Assembly (NCBI GenBank): GCA_000381585.1
Contig: KB906733.1
Location: 821,378-885,377 of the forward strand
Length of the DNA stretch: 64,000 bases
Source of the DNA: Acidobacteriaceae bacterium KBS 83
GTDB lineage: Bacteria; Acidobacteriota; Terriglobia; Terriglobales; Acidobacteriaceae
Direction: 5' to 3'
Shown here: in pieces, positions 16,374 to 24,943 of the stretch
How positions within the stretch are numbered: position 1 is the stretch's first letter
Layout: the number at the start of each line of letters is the position of its first letter
Notes under the pieces: generated by a model
Databases searched by the model: none
Told to the model about the DNA's origin: nothing
What the model saw: only the letters and a program-made list of their open reading frames with translations
Program-made: the position numbers and the translations under genes

Positions 16374-18232
16374 GGCTTCGGGGCAGCGGGCGGCGGTGAC
16401 GTTGCTGGAGGAGTGAGCGACTGTTGGAGCCCGTGAGCGTCGGAGTTCGCGGGCTCTATCTGGAGGGCGCGGTTCACGTCCTCCCGGGCGGCGGGAAGCT
16501 GATGTTCAGTACGATCGAGCCGCGCCAAGGTGAGCCACGCGGCTGCATTGGGACGCAATGTGTTGGAAGTCTGTGCTTCGGCGCGAGCCTGTGCATTGTC
16601 GCCGTTGCGCCGTCGCACTTCAGCGAGTCCGGCATGAGCGTCCGCATCATTGGGGTTGGCGGCGAGGGCGAGCTGGAATTGGCGCTCGGCTTCAAGCATC
16701 AGACCGCGACCGAGATAGGTCTTGCCGTTTTTGGCGAGCGCGGCAGCCTGCTCGGCGGGCGGCAGTGAGGCAAGCCGCTGCGCCTCGATCTCTTCCATCT
16801 CGGATGCGGCCTGGCGAAAAGAGGCATCGTTGTAGCTGCGCTTGATGCGCTCAAGGGGAAGGCTGCGATGATCCTGCGCGCTGTCTCCGTTGCCGGTATC
16901 GCGCTGTTCACTCGCCGGCACTACTGTTGCGGGTCTGGTGGTTGCAGCGTTGGCGACCGGTGGATTGGGCTGGCGAAGCATGTTCTGGAGGTTGATGGCT
17001 TCGGAGTCCTGGGGGCGCAGCTTGAGGGCCTGTCCTACGGCGCCGAGCGCGCTCCGGGTATCGCCGCGCCGGGCGAGCGCAATGGCCAGGTTGAACTGAT
17101 AGTCGGGATCCTGCGGATCGCCGGTGATGGCTTCCTGAAAGAGCGCGCCGCCGTCGTGGCCCCTGCGCGATGCGGCCACGCCCTGGTCGTTGACTACCTC
17201 GGGCAGCGGAAGCTGTGCGGCAACGAAGGCGAATGCCTCCTCCGCTTCGTCATAGTGGCCGGTGTAGAAGAACGCGAGGCCGCGATAGAACTCGGCCTCG
17301 AGTGCGGCGCGGTCGGTCTTGCGCAGATGGCCGAGGGCGGTGGCTGAGGCATCGAACTGCTGCTCAGAGAAGTACGTCATTCCAAGCGCGAGCCACGCCG
17401 GCGAGTAGGCCGGGTTCTCTGCGACTGCGATCTTGAGATGTCGAATGCGCTCTGCAGGCTCGGCTTCGACGATGCCGCGAATATAGTTCTCAAAGCCGTT
17501 CAGGCGCAGGCTGGCGCCGGCGGCCTGGAAGCTGCTCTCGGGCAGCGGGAATTTGGGATCGAGGCCGCGGGCGACATGCCATGCGAGCGAGTCCAGCACG
17601 TCCAGCATGTGGTCCAGCGGACCGTCCTGAATGAGCGGTTGGCTCAAACGAAGTCCGTTGACATCCAAGAGTTGGGCGGAGAGATGCAGGTTGTTGTTCT
17701 GCAGCGTATAGAAGCCGACGATGATGTCGTCGGCGTCGAGGGTCTGAGCGAGGCGGATGGCGGTGGCGCGCGATGGCTCGAAGTTCCGCGGCAGGCCGAG
17801 GTGTTCGAGGGCGTACTGGCGATCGTCGCGGCTGATGATGTCGAAGCCGGATGCGCCGAGTCGCTGGTTGAGGACTTCCGAGACCGCCTCGCCGATCCAG
17901 TCCAGGTTGGCCTGGCCGGTGCGATTGTCAAAGGGCAGTGCGAGCAGGAGCTGGTGATGGGCCTTCGGGGGCAGCGTGGCGGTTTCGGCCGCGTTCTGCG
18001 TTGTGGCGTGCAGCCGGGGGACGACGATAGACCAGACCAGCGCAAGGGCCAGGAACAGAAGCAGGGAGCGCAGTGGACGAAACCCGTTTTCACAAATACT
18101 GCGTCCGGCCGGCAGCAGTTCAGAGCAGCTTTTCTTGACGGAAAAGCTACGTCCAGTATTTTCTCGGCGGATACATCTTTTGTGAAACCGGTTCGGGCGC
18201 ACGCAGCAGTGATTATAGTTCCGCTTGCGCAT
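16370..18232 (-). CDS. TPR protein with N-terminal FlgO/TolB-like domain
   Basis: About 620 residues from ATG 18232. A membrane helix or signal (RSLLLFLALALVWSIVV) lies at about 50-66. Next comes a TolB/FlgO-like domain (about 80-220: LLALPFDNRTGQANLDWIGE, INQRL-like VLNQRLGASGFDIISRDD, DADDIIVGFYTL), then TPR units (about 240-400 and 490-610) and a Pro-rich end. It probably sits at the periplasmic face and scaffolds an envelope complex; no enzymatic motif is seen. The first about 48 codons overlap a palindromic repeat element (18084-18190), so the native start may have been displaced or altered by it. It overlaps nfeD by 4 bp. Confidence 0.75.
   Translation of the reverse strand: MRKRNYNHCCVRPNRFHKRCIRRENTGRSFSVKKSCSELLPAGRSICENGFRPLRSLLLFLALALVWSIVVPRLHATTQNAAETATLPPKAHHQLLLALPFDNRTGQANLDWIGEAVSEVLNQRLGASGFDIISRDDRQYALEHLGLPRNFEPSRATAIRLAQTLDADDIIVGFYTLQNNNLHLSAQLLDVNGLRLSQPLIQDGPLDHMLDVLDSLAWHVARGLDPKFPLPESSFQAAGASLRLNGFENYIRGIVEAEPAERIRHLKIAVAENPAYSPAWLALGMTYFSEQQFDASATALGHLRKTDRAALEAEFYRGLAFFYTGHYDEAEEAFAFVAAQLPLPEVVNDQGVAASRRGHDGGALFQEAITGDPQDPDYQFNLAIALARRGDTRSALGAVGQALKLRPQDSEAINLQNMLRQPNPPVANAATTRPATVVPASEQRDTGNGDSAQDHRSLPLERIKRSYNDASFRQAASEMEEIEAQRLASLPPAEQAAALAKNGKTYLGRGLMLEAERQFQLALAANPNDADAHAGLAEVRRRNGDNAQARAEAQTSNTLRPNAAAWLTLARLDRTEHQLPAAREDVNRALQIEPANSDAHGLQQSLTPPATSPPPAAPKP
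18084..18190. repeat. nested-palindrome element, copy 1
   Basis: Outer inverted repeats TTTTCACAAA (18087) and TTTTGTGAAA (18178), extended by partly matching GAAACCCG / CCGGTTCGG, enclose a core CAGAGCAGCTTTTCTT followed by ACGGAAAAGCT that folds as its own hairpin. The same core and ends occur at 31128-31235. This copy lies within the 5' coding part of the TPR gene. Confidence 0.75.
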
Positions 18233-18261
18233 CCGCCCAGATGACGATCGTGTGGGCGGTT

Positions 18262-19866
18262 TCAGCGAAGGCGCGCTTCCTGGGGGCGATCGAAATGCAG
18301 GACCGCAGCCCATTGCCCGTTGCGCTCGGCGTGCCAGACTACTTTGCCGCCGAGCAGGCTGGCGACGGCCTCAGGCGGAAGATCGCGATGGAAGTCGAAG
18401 AACCGACGATCAAGACGCTCGTTTCGCTGGCCGAGACTGAAGAGCAGGTGCGGCGGATCGTACTTGGTGGAGAAGATGAGGCCGACGGTGTAGCCGGAGA
18501 GTGTGGCGGCGCGCTGGATCTGTTGCAGCGAGAAGTTATCGATGGTGGCGACGGGAACCGGACGGCGCATGTATCCCAGCTCCGGCTTGGTTAGCTCGTC
18601 GGAGATGGGCCATGCCGTGAGGATCGTTTCGTCCGGGTAGTGAGAGATGGCCTGGTGGATGGCTTGCTGCTGCAGCCGGACGGCATCGGCGTAGCTGAGA
18701 TTGTCCTCCGGCGCGAAGCGATAGGGCGGGTTGATGAAGAGTCCCAGACAAAAGGCAAAGGCGGCTAGCGCCACCATCGCCCCCCATGCGGGAACGCGCC
18801 GCCAGAACGCCGCCACGCACACGAGCAGCACCAACGGATAGAGGGGCAGAAGGTAGCGGGTGAGCAGCGCGCCACCCAGAACAGAAAAGAGCAGCGTGTT
18901 CGCGACGAAGACCCAGAGGAGTGGGAGGATGCACTCGCGCGGAAGAGCGGGGCGGGTGCTGCCGTCCGCCAAGGTGCGGGGGACGAGAAAGAGCGATGCG
19001 CAGGCGCACAGGACCGGCACAAAGAGATTCATGTGCGCGGTGAGATGAATGATGCGATGCAAGAGCGCCAGGGGGATGCGCAGCGGCGAGAGGGTGGCTT
19101 CGGCGTTGTAGCGCAGGTATTCCGGATTGCCGAAGATGAAGCCGGTTTGCCGCCAGTGGTAGTAGAACCAGGCGCATAGCGGCAGGAGCGAGGCGACGAG
19201 CCATGCGATGTTGCGCACCGCTGGGGGGTGGTTTGACCTGATCCGCGGGGCGCGGAAGGCTTCGTACCCGGCGAGAGCCAGTGGGGAGAAGATGGAAGTT
19301 TCCTTGGAGAGCGCGGCGAGCGCGAAGCAAATGAATGCGGGAAATATGCGAGCCGCCGATCCGCCCGGGAGATAGAAGGCCAGTCCCCACAGCGTGAGCG
19401 CGGCCGCGAAGAGGTCCGCGTGAGCCAGCGTACTTTGCGCGAACCAGACGGGATAGAGCGCGGTTAGGAACGTCGTTGCGGCGGCGACCGAGACCTGGCC
19501 GGAGACGCGCTGGGCAAGGCGATAGACAGCCAGGAGGGCGGCGGAGGCGACGATCAGCTCAGCGAGCCGGGTGGTAAGCGGGGTGAAGCCGGAGAGCTTC
19601 CACCACAGCGCGAGGTAGAGCGAGGGGAGCGGCGGGTGCGCATTTGAGAGGGTGCTGTAGGGAATCAGCGCGCCGGTGCGGAAGAGGTCGTAGGCGGCAG
19701 GGATGTAGTAGCCAGCCTCGTCCCAGTAGTAGGGAAGCCGCAGAAGGGCGAAGTGTGAGAGATACAGCGCGACGAAGATAAGCGGAAAGACCAGCCACAG
19801 CGGGAAGGGCTGATCTTTCTGCGTATCAGGGTGGTGCCGTGCGGGAAATCGGAGGAAGGAGACGAT
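18262..19866 (-). CDS. GT39/ArnT-like membrane glycosyltransferase with a probable non-canonical start
   Basis: The frame is open from the DUF3467 stop (19894-19896) to the TGA at 18262 and encodes about 534 residues: a first helix (LWLVFPLIFVALYLSHF), the acidic catalytic-type motif RLPYYWDEAGYYIPAAYDLF, the conserved SNAHPPLP, about ten membrane helices and a soluble C-terminal domain. This is the layout of polyprenyl-phosphate-sugar-dependent transferases (family GT39/PMT). No ATG, GTG or TTG occurs in frame before 19218, well after the catalytic region. GGAGG at 19872-19876 is 5 nt before an ATC at 19866, which I propose as the start; CTG 19800 is an alternative, and a base-call error cannot be excluded. 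Confidence 0.75.
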   Translation of the reverse strand: MVSFLRFPARHHPDTQKDQPFPLWLVFPLIFVALYLSHFALLRLPYYWDEAGYYIPAAYDLFRTGALIPYSTLSNAHPPLPSLYLALWWKLSGFTPLTTRLAELIVASAALLAVYRLAQRVSGQVSVAAATTFLTALYPVWFAQSTLAHADLFAAALTLWGLAFYLPGGSAARIFPAFICFALAALSKETSIFSPLALAGYEAFRAPRIRSNHPPAVRNIAWLVASLLPLCAWFYYHWRQTGFIFGNPEYLRYNAEATLSPLRIPLALLHRIIHLTAHMNLFVPVLCACASLFLVPRTLADGSTRPALPRECILPLLWVFVANTLLFSVLGGALLTRYLLPLYPLVLLVCVAAFWRRVPAWGAMVALAAFAFCLGLFINPPYRFAPEDNLSYADAVRLQQQAIHQAISHYPDETILTAWPISDELTKPELGYMRRPVPVATIDNFSLQQIQRAATLSGYTVGLIFSTKYDPPHLLFSLGQRNERLDRRFFDFHRDLPPEAVASLLGGKVVWHAERNGQWAAVLHFDRPQEARLR

Positions 19867-19893
19867 TGCTGCCTCCGCGGACTCTGGCCGGGG

Positions 19894-20208
19894 TTAGTTC
19901 AGGGGACGTTGTGTTGTGGTGGAGGGAAGCGGCTCCAGCGAAATATTGCCGAAGGCCTGCTCATATTGCGCCAGGTTCTGGCCGAGTACATTGAAGAGCG
20001 CCTTGGCCTGTTGGGGGCTGAGGTAGATTCCTTGAAAGCCGCGGATGGTGACCTGGTCCGGCGAGTCCTGGTGGGCGGTACCGAAGGAGAGAAAGAAGTC
20101 CCAGACACTGGCGCGCACCTGCACGCTGTTGGCGTAGCCTTCGCGGTATTCGGAGGCTTCGCTGAGGGTGATCCGGGGCTGATTATTCGATTGATTGATG
20201 TCTGCCAT
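19894..20208 (-). CDS. DUF3467 family protein
   Basis: A small soluble protein of 104 residues from ATG 20208 (a TTG at 20253 would extend it). It carries the family core: EYREGYANSVQVRASVWDF, LSFGTAHQDSPDQVTI and LSPQQAKALFNVLGQNLAQY. The family's function is unknown; small size and a helix that ends the domain suggest protein-protein contact. Its stop codon is in the same frame as the downstream glycosyltransferase, 27 bases before the proposed start of that gene, so the two are probably translationally coupled. Confidence 0.82.
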   Translation of the reverse strand: MADINQSNNQPRITLSEASEYREGYANSVQVRASVWDFFLSFGTAHQDSPDQVTIRGFQGIYLSPQQAKALFNVLGQNLAQYEQAFGNISLEPLPSTTTQRPLN

Positions 20209-20879
20209 ATGCTCGTTTGCTGTGCCTTGAGTGAATTCAGGAGATCCGAGCAAGGAAGCAGGTGCGTGCCTGCAATTGAGACGGCTGCATCCGCAAGGCT
20301 CCGGAAACCGTTTCAGTATAGGTGATGAGGGTGTGATGCGTTGCCGTCACGATGCCGCACCTCACTGCTGAGTCGAAACAGCGCGGCGAACCGGCTGCTC
20401 GCTCTCCCTGGTCTTCGGGTCCACACATCGTGAAGCGCTCCGTCAAGCGTTTGCGGGAATTCCTGGACGGTCATTCCGCCGCTCTCCGGAATATTCCCCA
20501 AATGGAACGACTCGGCAATCAAGCGTTCATCCGCCTGCGACGAATTCCCATCTCCGAGTAATTCGGAACGTATCAATGGCGTTTTTCTGCCACTGACAGC
20601 CGAATATTTACACGGTAACCGTTCCGTAACTAACACAAAATAGGTAGTTTACGAGTCGTGTACATATCTGTATTATCCGTCTAGCAAATCACCCATACAT
20701 GCCCCAAACGTCACGTTACGTTACGGGGCAGACCTGAGAGTGGCCTGCGTGCCGGCACATGCCGTACGCAGAAGTCTTCGCATCACTCTGCGTTCGCCGC
20801 GTCCCACGGCCTGCTTTACCTCTCCTTGCCTGCCATGCAAAACGCAGTGTGCGACTCCATACCCCCGCAGGAGAAGTCA
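20209..20879. other. long divergent intergenic region upstream of the secreted protein
   Basis: About 670 bases, markedly AT-rich at 20570-20730. It contains repeated GTAAC/GTTAC words (GGTAACCGTTCCGTAACTAA at about 20618, and GTCACGTTACGTTACGGGG at about 20708) that could be operator sites, and a CACTGAC word at 20594 similar to repeat B. No gene was found; the promoters of DUF3467 and of the secreted protein should both lie here. Confidence 0.45.
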
Positions 20880-21989
20880 ATGCAGGTTATTCAGAAAAAT
20901 CGTTTGTTTCGGCAGGCCGGGACGCTGCGTCGTTTTCTTTTCGTTATCGCAGCGCTCTCGGGAGTGTTTTCTGCGCAGGCAGCCTTAGCATCGAACATCA
21001 CTGTAGCCAGCCCACTGAACGGCACAACCACCGCATCCCCGGTTTGGGTGCGGGCTCACAACGTCGGCTGCAATGGTCTCAGCCCAACGGCGTTTGGGTA
21101 CTCGATAGACTCGAGCGGCACGACCACATTGGGTGTCACTCCCTTTGACATCGACGTCGCCCACCAGTCCCTCGGGGCGGGGAAGCACATCATCCATTTC
21201 AAGGCATGGACAACAGCTGGTGTCTGCCCGGTTGTGGATACCTCGTTCAACGTGGCTGGAGGGAGCACATTGGGCTCAGGGGGATCCAGCAACACGAGCG
21301 GCTCAGGCACCGCCACCTCAAGCAGCATTCCTTCCAACGCGCTCGCATCGGCCGATCTGGATGTCGTCAATGGCTGGGCGCAGGAGCATGATGGCGGTAC
21401 GCCCGGGAGTTCGCGGGGCTCGACCGTCTTTCCAGCGACAACGCCGGTGTATGACAACGCTCGCGAGTTCTACATGACGTACACGAAGCGCGGTGGCGAG
21501 CGGTGGCACATCTCGTTTGCCAACGATGGCTCGTCGACGCACTTCGTTTTCGATACATATGTGTACGTCGTCAATCCGAGTCAGATGGCAAATCTGGAAC
21601 TGGATTTGAACCAGGTGATTTCGACTGGCCAGACCGTGATCATGGGCACCCAGTGCTCGGTGTATTCGCACAGCTGGGAGTGGGCCTATGTTTCTAGCGG
21701 TCATCCTCACTGGCATACTTCGAATGTGTACTGCAATCCTCTGAGTTGGTCGGCGAAGACCTGGCATCACATCCAGATTGGCTTCCACAGGAGTGGCGGG
21801 ACCGTGACCCATGACTGGGTAAGCTTCGACGGGGACAAGAGCTCTTTCTCTGGCGCCACCTCCGCGTCGGCTCAGAGTTTAGGGTGGGCGAAGGGTGACC
21901 TGCTGATGAATATCCAGATGGACGGCTACTCCGAAGGCAGCGGATCTATTACGGCTTACTTCCACAAGACGATGTACTACCGCTGGTAG
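20880..21989 (+). CDS. secreted protein with N-terminal Ig-like domain
   Basis: A protein of 369 residues from ATG 20880 (AGGAG 7 nt upstream). A signal peptide ends about residue 37 (AALSGVFSAQAALA). An Ig-like domain follows (about 38-125, ITVASPLNGTTTASPVWVRA to VDTSFNVAGG), then a Gly/Ser-rich linker (about 126-150) and a domain of about 215 residues rich in aromatic residues (EREFYMTYTKRG-like REFYMTYTKRGGERWHISF, VYSHSWEWAYVSSGHPHWHT). The second domain resembles a lectin or jelly-roll fold by strand pattern only; I do not recognise the family. Likely exported and surface-associated. A strong terminator follows. Confidence 0.75.
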   Translation: MQVIQKNRLFRQAGTLRRFLFVIAALSGVFSAQAALASNITVASPLNGTTTASPVWVRAHNVGCNGLSPTAFGYSIDSSGTTTLGVTPFDIDVAHQSLGAGKHIIHFKAWTTAGVCPVVDTSFNVAGGSTLGSGGSSNTSGSGTATSSSIPSNALASADLDVVNGWAQEHDGGTPGSSRGSTVFPATTPVYDNAREFYMTYTKRGGERWHISFANDGSSTHFVFDTYVYVVNPSQMANLELDLNQVISTGQTVIMGTQCSVYSHSWEWAYVSSGHPHWHTSNVYCNPLSWSAKTWHHIQIGFHRSGGTVTHDWVSFDGDKSSFSGATSASAQSLGWAKGDLLMNIQMDGYSEGSGSITAYFHKTMYYRW

Positions 21990-22012
21990 AAGAACGTTGT
22001 TCGTTGTTGGTG

Positions 22013-22042
22013 AATGGCCGTCCTGCGGGACGGCCATTTTCG
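22013..22042 (+). terminator. Rho-independent terminator
   Basis: An 11-bp perfect stem (AATGGCCGTCC / GGACGGCCATT) with a 4-nt loop, followed by TTTC, 23 bases after the stop of the secreted-protein gene. Confidence 0.85.
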
Positions 22043-22241
22043 ACCGACGAACTCATATCGCATGGCTGTGAACTGCTTTGGCGATTTGGCACCGCCTGAT
22101 ACGGGGCCGTTCCCTCCCCGCGCACTTCCTCCCTGGCTTCCGATCATCGAAGCCAATCACAGCTACGATCTCGAATACCAGCTGGCCACGGAAGCGCGCT
22201 GATCCCAACATCCTTCTCAAGCGTCGCTTCCCGCCTACTTC

Positions 22242-23297
22242 TTATCCGTGCGCGGCAATCGGCGTCACCCCGGCCTGCTCCTCCGCTGTATACGGCGCTC
22301 CATAATACGGAAAATCCTTGCGAATGCGTCCGCGGTCGGGAGCAAGTCCATCGACAATTGACGTGTTGGCCGCCAACGTCAGCATTACATCCAACACATC
22401 GTCGCCGAGCGCGCGTCCATTGAAGCCGGCCACCTCAAATGCTGCCGACGTTCCAAGTTCGTAAGGCAACGTGTCGGGACAAAGCCGTGCAGCGATTCGC
22501 TTCCCGTATTCACCCGGGTCCGGCGCCGAACCGGCATAGGTCGTCATCTTCTCCGCACAATCCGCGATCGACTTCGCGAAGCGCTCTCGATCTTCAGACG
22601 GAACCGACGCATTGAATTGTTCTTTCGCCTCTTGATCGCTCAGGAAGAGATGCGTAACCATAGGCAGGCCCCAACGCGAAACTTGTACCTCCGGCGCATG
22701 GCCAAAGAGGGAGATCGTCGCCCATGCGTTGATTTTTCCCTGCCCAATCAGTTCGCTCGGCACCTCCAGCACAATTGCCGTAATATTCCGACTCGCAAAG
22801 GGATTCTGCTGATGCAGAAAGGCGTCCCCATCGTAGCGCTGGTCCTTATAGAAAGCAGTCATAAATGTGCCGAATCCAGCATTTGCCGCAAATAGCTCTG
22901 GAGCAATCCCAACATACGCACGAACACCCGAATTAGTCGCGACCGAACCGGTTTCACCCTCAACCAGACTCTCTCCGGTGTCACCACGAAGAGCATCGTC
23001 ACCCGTCGCCTTCCGCACCACAAACGGCTGAATGTGAGTATGCTCACTGCCATCTCCGTGTCGTGGTTCACTAAAAGTGAACTTGAACGTAACCTCTTCC
23101 CTCGCATCTCCGTTCAGGTCGAACCGGAACGCGTAGAGCCCTTCTGGATGAAGCGTATCCGGAGCCGATAATCCCACATCCGGATTCACGGTCATCGCCA
23201 TTACCGTCTTGCCCGAGGGGCCGTCAAATAAATAAAAGTCGCAGAGGTTGAGCCTCGGATCTTCCCTCGCCAGTTTGGTATCGAAATGATGTGACAT
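22242..23297 (-). CDS. DUF4331 family protein
   Basis: A protein of 351 residues starting MSHHFDTKLAREDPRLNLCD, the hallmark opening of DUF4331, followed by DFYLFDGPSGKTVMAM and a second half with NAFASRNITAIVLEVP-type text (NPFASRNITAIVLEVPSELI). No signal peptide is seen. Function is not known for the family; members are often predicted beta-propeller-like. It is transcribed divergently from the enoyl-CoA hydratase gene. About 200 bases of apparently non-coding sequence separate it from the terminator at 22013. Confidence 0.82.
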   Translation of the reverse strand: MSHHFDTKLAREDPRLNLCDFYLFDGPSGKTVMAMTVNPDVGLSAPDTLHPEGLYAFRFDLNGDAREEVTFKFTFSEPRHGDGSEHTHIQPFVVRKATGDDALRGDTGESLVEGETGSVATNSGVRAYVGIAPELFAANAGFGTFMTAFYKDQRYDGDAFLHQQNPFASRNITAIVLEVPSELIGQGKINAWATISLFGHAPEVQVSRWGLPMVTHLFLSDQEAKEQFNASVPSEDRERFAKSIADCAEKMTTYAGSAPDPGEYGKRIAARLCPDTLPYELGTSAAFEVAGFNGRALGDDVLDVMLTLAANTSIVDGLAPDRGRIRKDFPYYGAPYTAEEQAGVTPIAAHG

Positions 23298-23508
23298 AGG
23301 TTTCCTCTCCGCAATGCGTATTGATTATCTGCGCCTATGCAGACGTTGCGCAGTATTTGAAGTATGAAAATGTCCAATGGGGCTGCCCAGGTACGCCGCC
23401 GATGGGTTCAATAACAAGCAGAATCAAACACTTACTCTGAAGCAGGCAGAAGGGTGGAGGACTAAAGTCATCGTGGGGTTCTTCTTCACAAGAGAGGAGA
23501 GATGCGCC

Positions 23509-24348
23509 ATGCCTGACCCTTCGCAGTTCAGCACCGACCGCAGCAATCCGGGCCGGTGGACGATCACCTTCAACAACCCGCCGATCAACATGTTTGTTCC
23601 CGCAACGATCGTCGAATTGAGAGCGTTAATGAGCGAGCTCGAGGCGAACCCGTCCGTGAAGGTCGTAGTGTTCCAGTCGGCGAATCCCGATTTTTTCATC
23701 GCCCATCTCGACGTGGCCAAGGCAGCTGAACGGCCAGAGGCGCTGGGCCTTTGGCGCGACTTTGTGCTGCGCCTCTCGTCCACGCCGGTCGTGAGCATCG
23801 CCAAGATTCGCGGCCGCACGCGCGGCATCGGTAACGAGTTCGTGCTGGCCTGCGACATGCGCTTCGCAAGCCGGCAGAGCGCCGTATTCGGCAACCCCGA
23901 GGTCGGCGTTGGATTGGTCCCGGGCGGCGGAGCGCTGGAATGGCTCCCACGATTGGTCGGCCGCTCGCGCGCACTTGAGATCGTGCTCAGCGGCGACGAT
24001 TTTGATGCTGATATTGCCGAGCGCTACGGCTGGGTGAACCGCACCCTGGACGATAACGACCTCGACTCGTTTGTCGATACGCTCGTCCGTCGGCTGGCCT
24101 CGTTCGACCATGAAGCGCTGGGCGCGGCGAAGGCGCAGATCAATCGGTTCGGGACGCCGACAGCTACCGAGCTTCAGTCAAGCAATGACATGTTCTTCCC
24201 AACCCTGGCCTGGCCCACTGCGCAGGCGCGTCGTGCGAAGCTCCGTGGTATCGGTTACGGTATTCGGAGCGATTTCGAATTGAACTTTGGCCGGTACCTC
24301 CCTACGTTCGGGCCGGCGGACGACGATGACACGGGACGGAGAGCATGA
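23509..24348 (+). CDS. enoyl-CoA hydratase/isomerase family protein
   Basis: A crotonase-fold protein of 279 residues from ATG 23509 (GAGGAGAG upstream). Recognisable are FNNPPINMFVPATI, the oxyanion-hole segment KIRGRTRGIGNEFVLACDMR, and FGNPEVGVGLVPGGGALEWL. The Glu usually found in the second catalytic position is in NPEVGVG; the typical first Glu position reads GNEFV. Members hydrate enoyl-CoA or perform related chemistry, but the Asp-rich C-terminus (PADDDDTGRR) and the weak A-box (NPDFFIAHLD in place of FSAG) make the substrate uncertain. The TGA overlaps an ATG (24345) opening a 20-codon remnant. Confidence 0.8.
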   Translation: MPDPSQFSTDRSNPGRWTITFNNPPINMFVPATIVELRALMSELEANPSVKVVVFQSANPDFFIAHLDVAKAAERPEALGLWRDFVLRLSSTPVVSIAKIRGRTRGIGNEFVLACDMRFASRQSAVFGNPEVGVGLVPGGGALEWLPRLVGRSRALEIVLSGDDFDADIAERYGWVNRTLDDNDLDSFVDTLVRRLASFDHEALGAAKAQINRFGTPTATELQSSNDMFFPTLAWPTAQARRAKLRGIGYGIRSDFELNFGRYLPTFGPADDDDTGRRA

Positions 24349-24407
24349 CAGATCTCAAGTTCGACAAAGAGATCACTGCACTTCTCGACGTCTGCAGATG
24401 CTGGTGA
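24345..24407 (+). pseudogene. possible remnant of the 5' end of a cysteine-hydrolase (isochorismatase-like) gene
   Basis: A 20-codon frame starting in the stop of the hydratase (ATGA) reads MTDLKFDKEITALL, then departs and stops. Isochorismatase-family proteins often begin with very similar text leading into a catalytic Asp. The rest of such a gene is absent and a terminator follows at once. The similarity is short and from memory, so confidence is low. Confidence 0.25.
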
Positions 24408-24436
24408 AATGGCCGCTCAAGGGGCGGCCGTTTTCA
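24407..24436 (+). terminator. Rho-independent terminator
   Basis: A 10-bp stem (AAATGGCCGC / GCGGCCGTTT, one G-U pair) with a 7-nt loop and a T-run, downstream of the enoyl-CoA hydratase gene. The stem sequence resembles that at 22013. Confidence 0.8.
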
Positions 24437-24557
24437 TTTGAGGCGCGCTTCAGGGTCGTTAGAGACCTGTTCTACGGGCGCGAGAGGCTGTGAACCGGGT
24501 GTGCACAAAATTGGGCACAGTCCGACGTCCGAGACAAGGCGATATGCTCTAAGTGAG

Positions 24558-24642
24558 TGGTGCGAAAGGGGGGACTTGAACCCCCACGGGTTTCCCCGCC
24601 AGATCCTAAGTCTGGTGCGTCTGCCAATTCCGCCACTTTCGC
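24558..24642 (-). tRNA. tRNA-Leu (anticodon UAG)
   Basis: Read on the minus strand: acceptor arms GCGAAAG (24642-24636) and CTTTCGC (24568-24562) pair fully, discriminator A and an encoded CCA follow (24558-24560). Anticodon stem CCAGA/TCTGG encloses the loop CTTAGGA, giving anticodon TAG. A long variable arm and T-loop GTTCAAGTC fit a class II leucine tRNA of 85 nt including CCA. Confidence 0.96.
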
Positions 24643-24943
24643 GTGCGCTGCATTGAATGGACTGCCCTGTCGGCGGTTCGATGCCCAAGAGGTTGAAAGC
24701 CGATCGAGCCGCCTTCAGGGTAACATCCGCCGGAACTGAATGGCTGTCCCACGAAATGGGAAACGCAGTTTTTGGCACTCGTGGCCAAAGATCCTTCGAA
24801 CTCCCCGGCAAATAAGTTGGCAATTGTTTCAAAATCGTAACTGCAAGATCTCACATTACGGAAATCGGGGATGAAAGACGCAGATTGCGGGATGTGCGGG
24901 CGGGATCGTCCGCGGAAACCAGGGACGCTTATGCCAGAATACA
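24643..24943. other. intergenic region between tRNA-Leu and the histidine kinase
   Basis: About 300 bases without a supportable gene. It should hold the tRNA promoter on the minus strand and the promoter of the two-component pair on the plus strand; no confident sites were found. Confidence 0.4.

Noticed and set aside
15189-16436. Plus-strand open frame of 415 codons opposite nfeD
   Set aside because: Composition (Gly, Glu, His, Asp runs) is that of an antisense frame and nfeD is clearly real.
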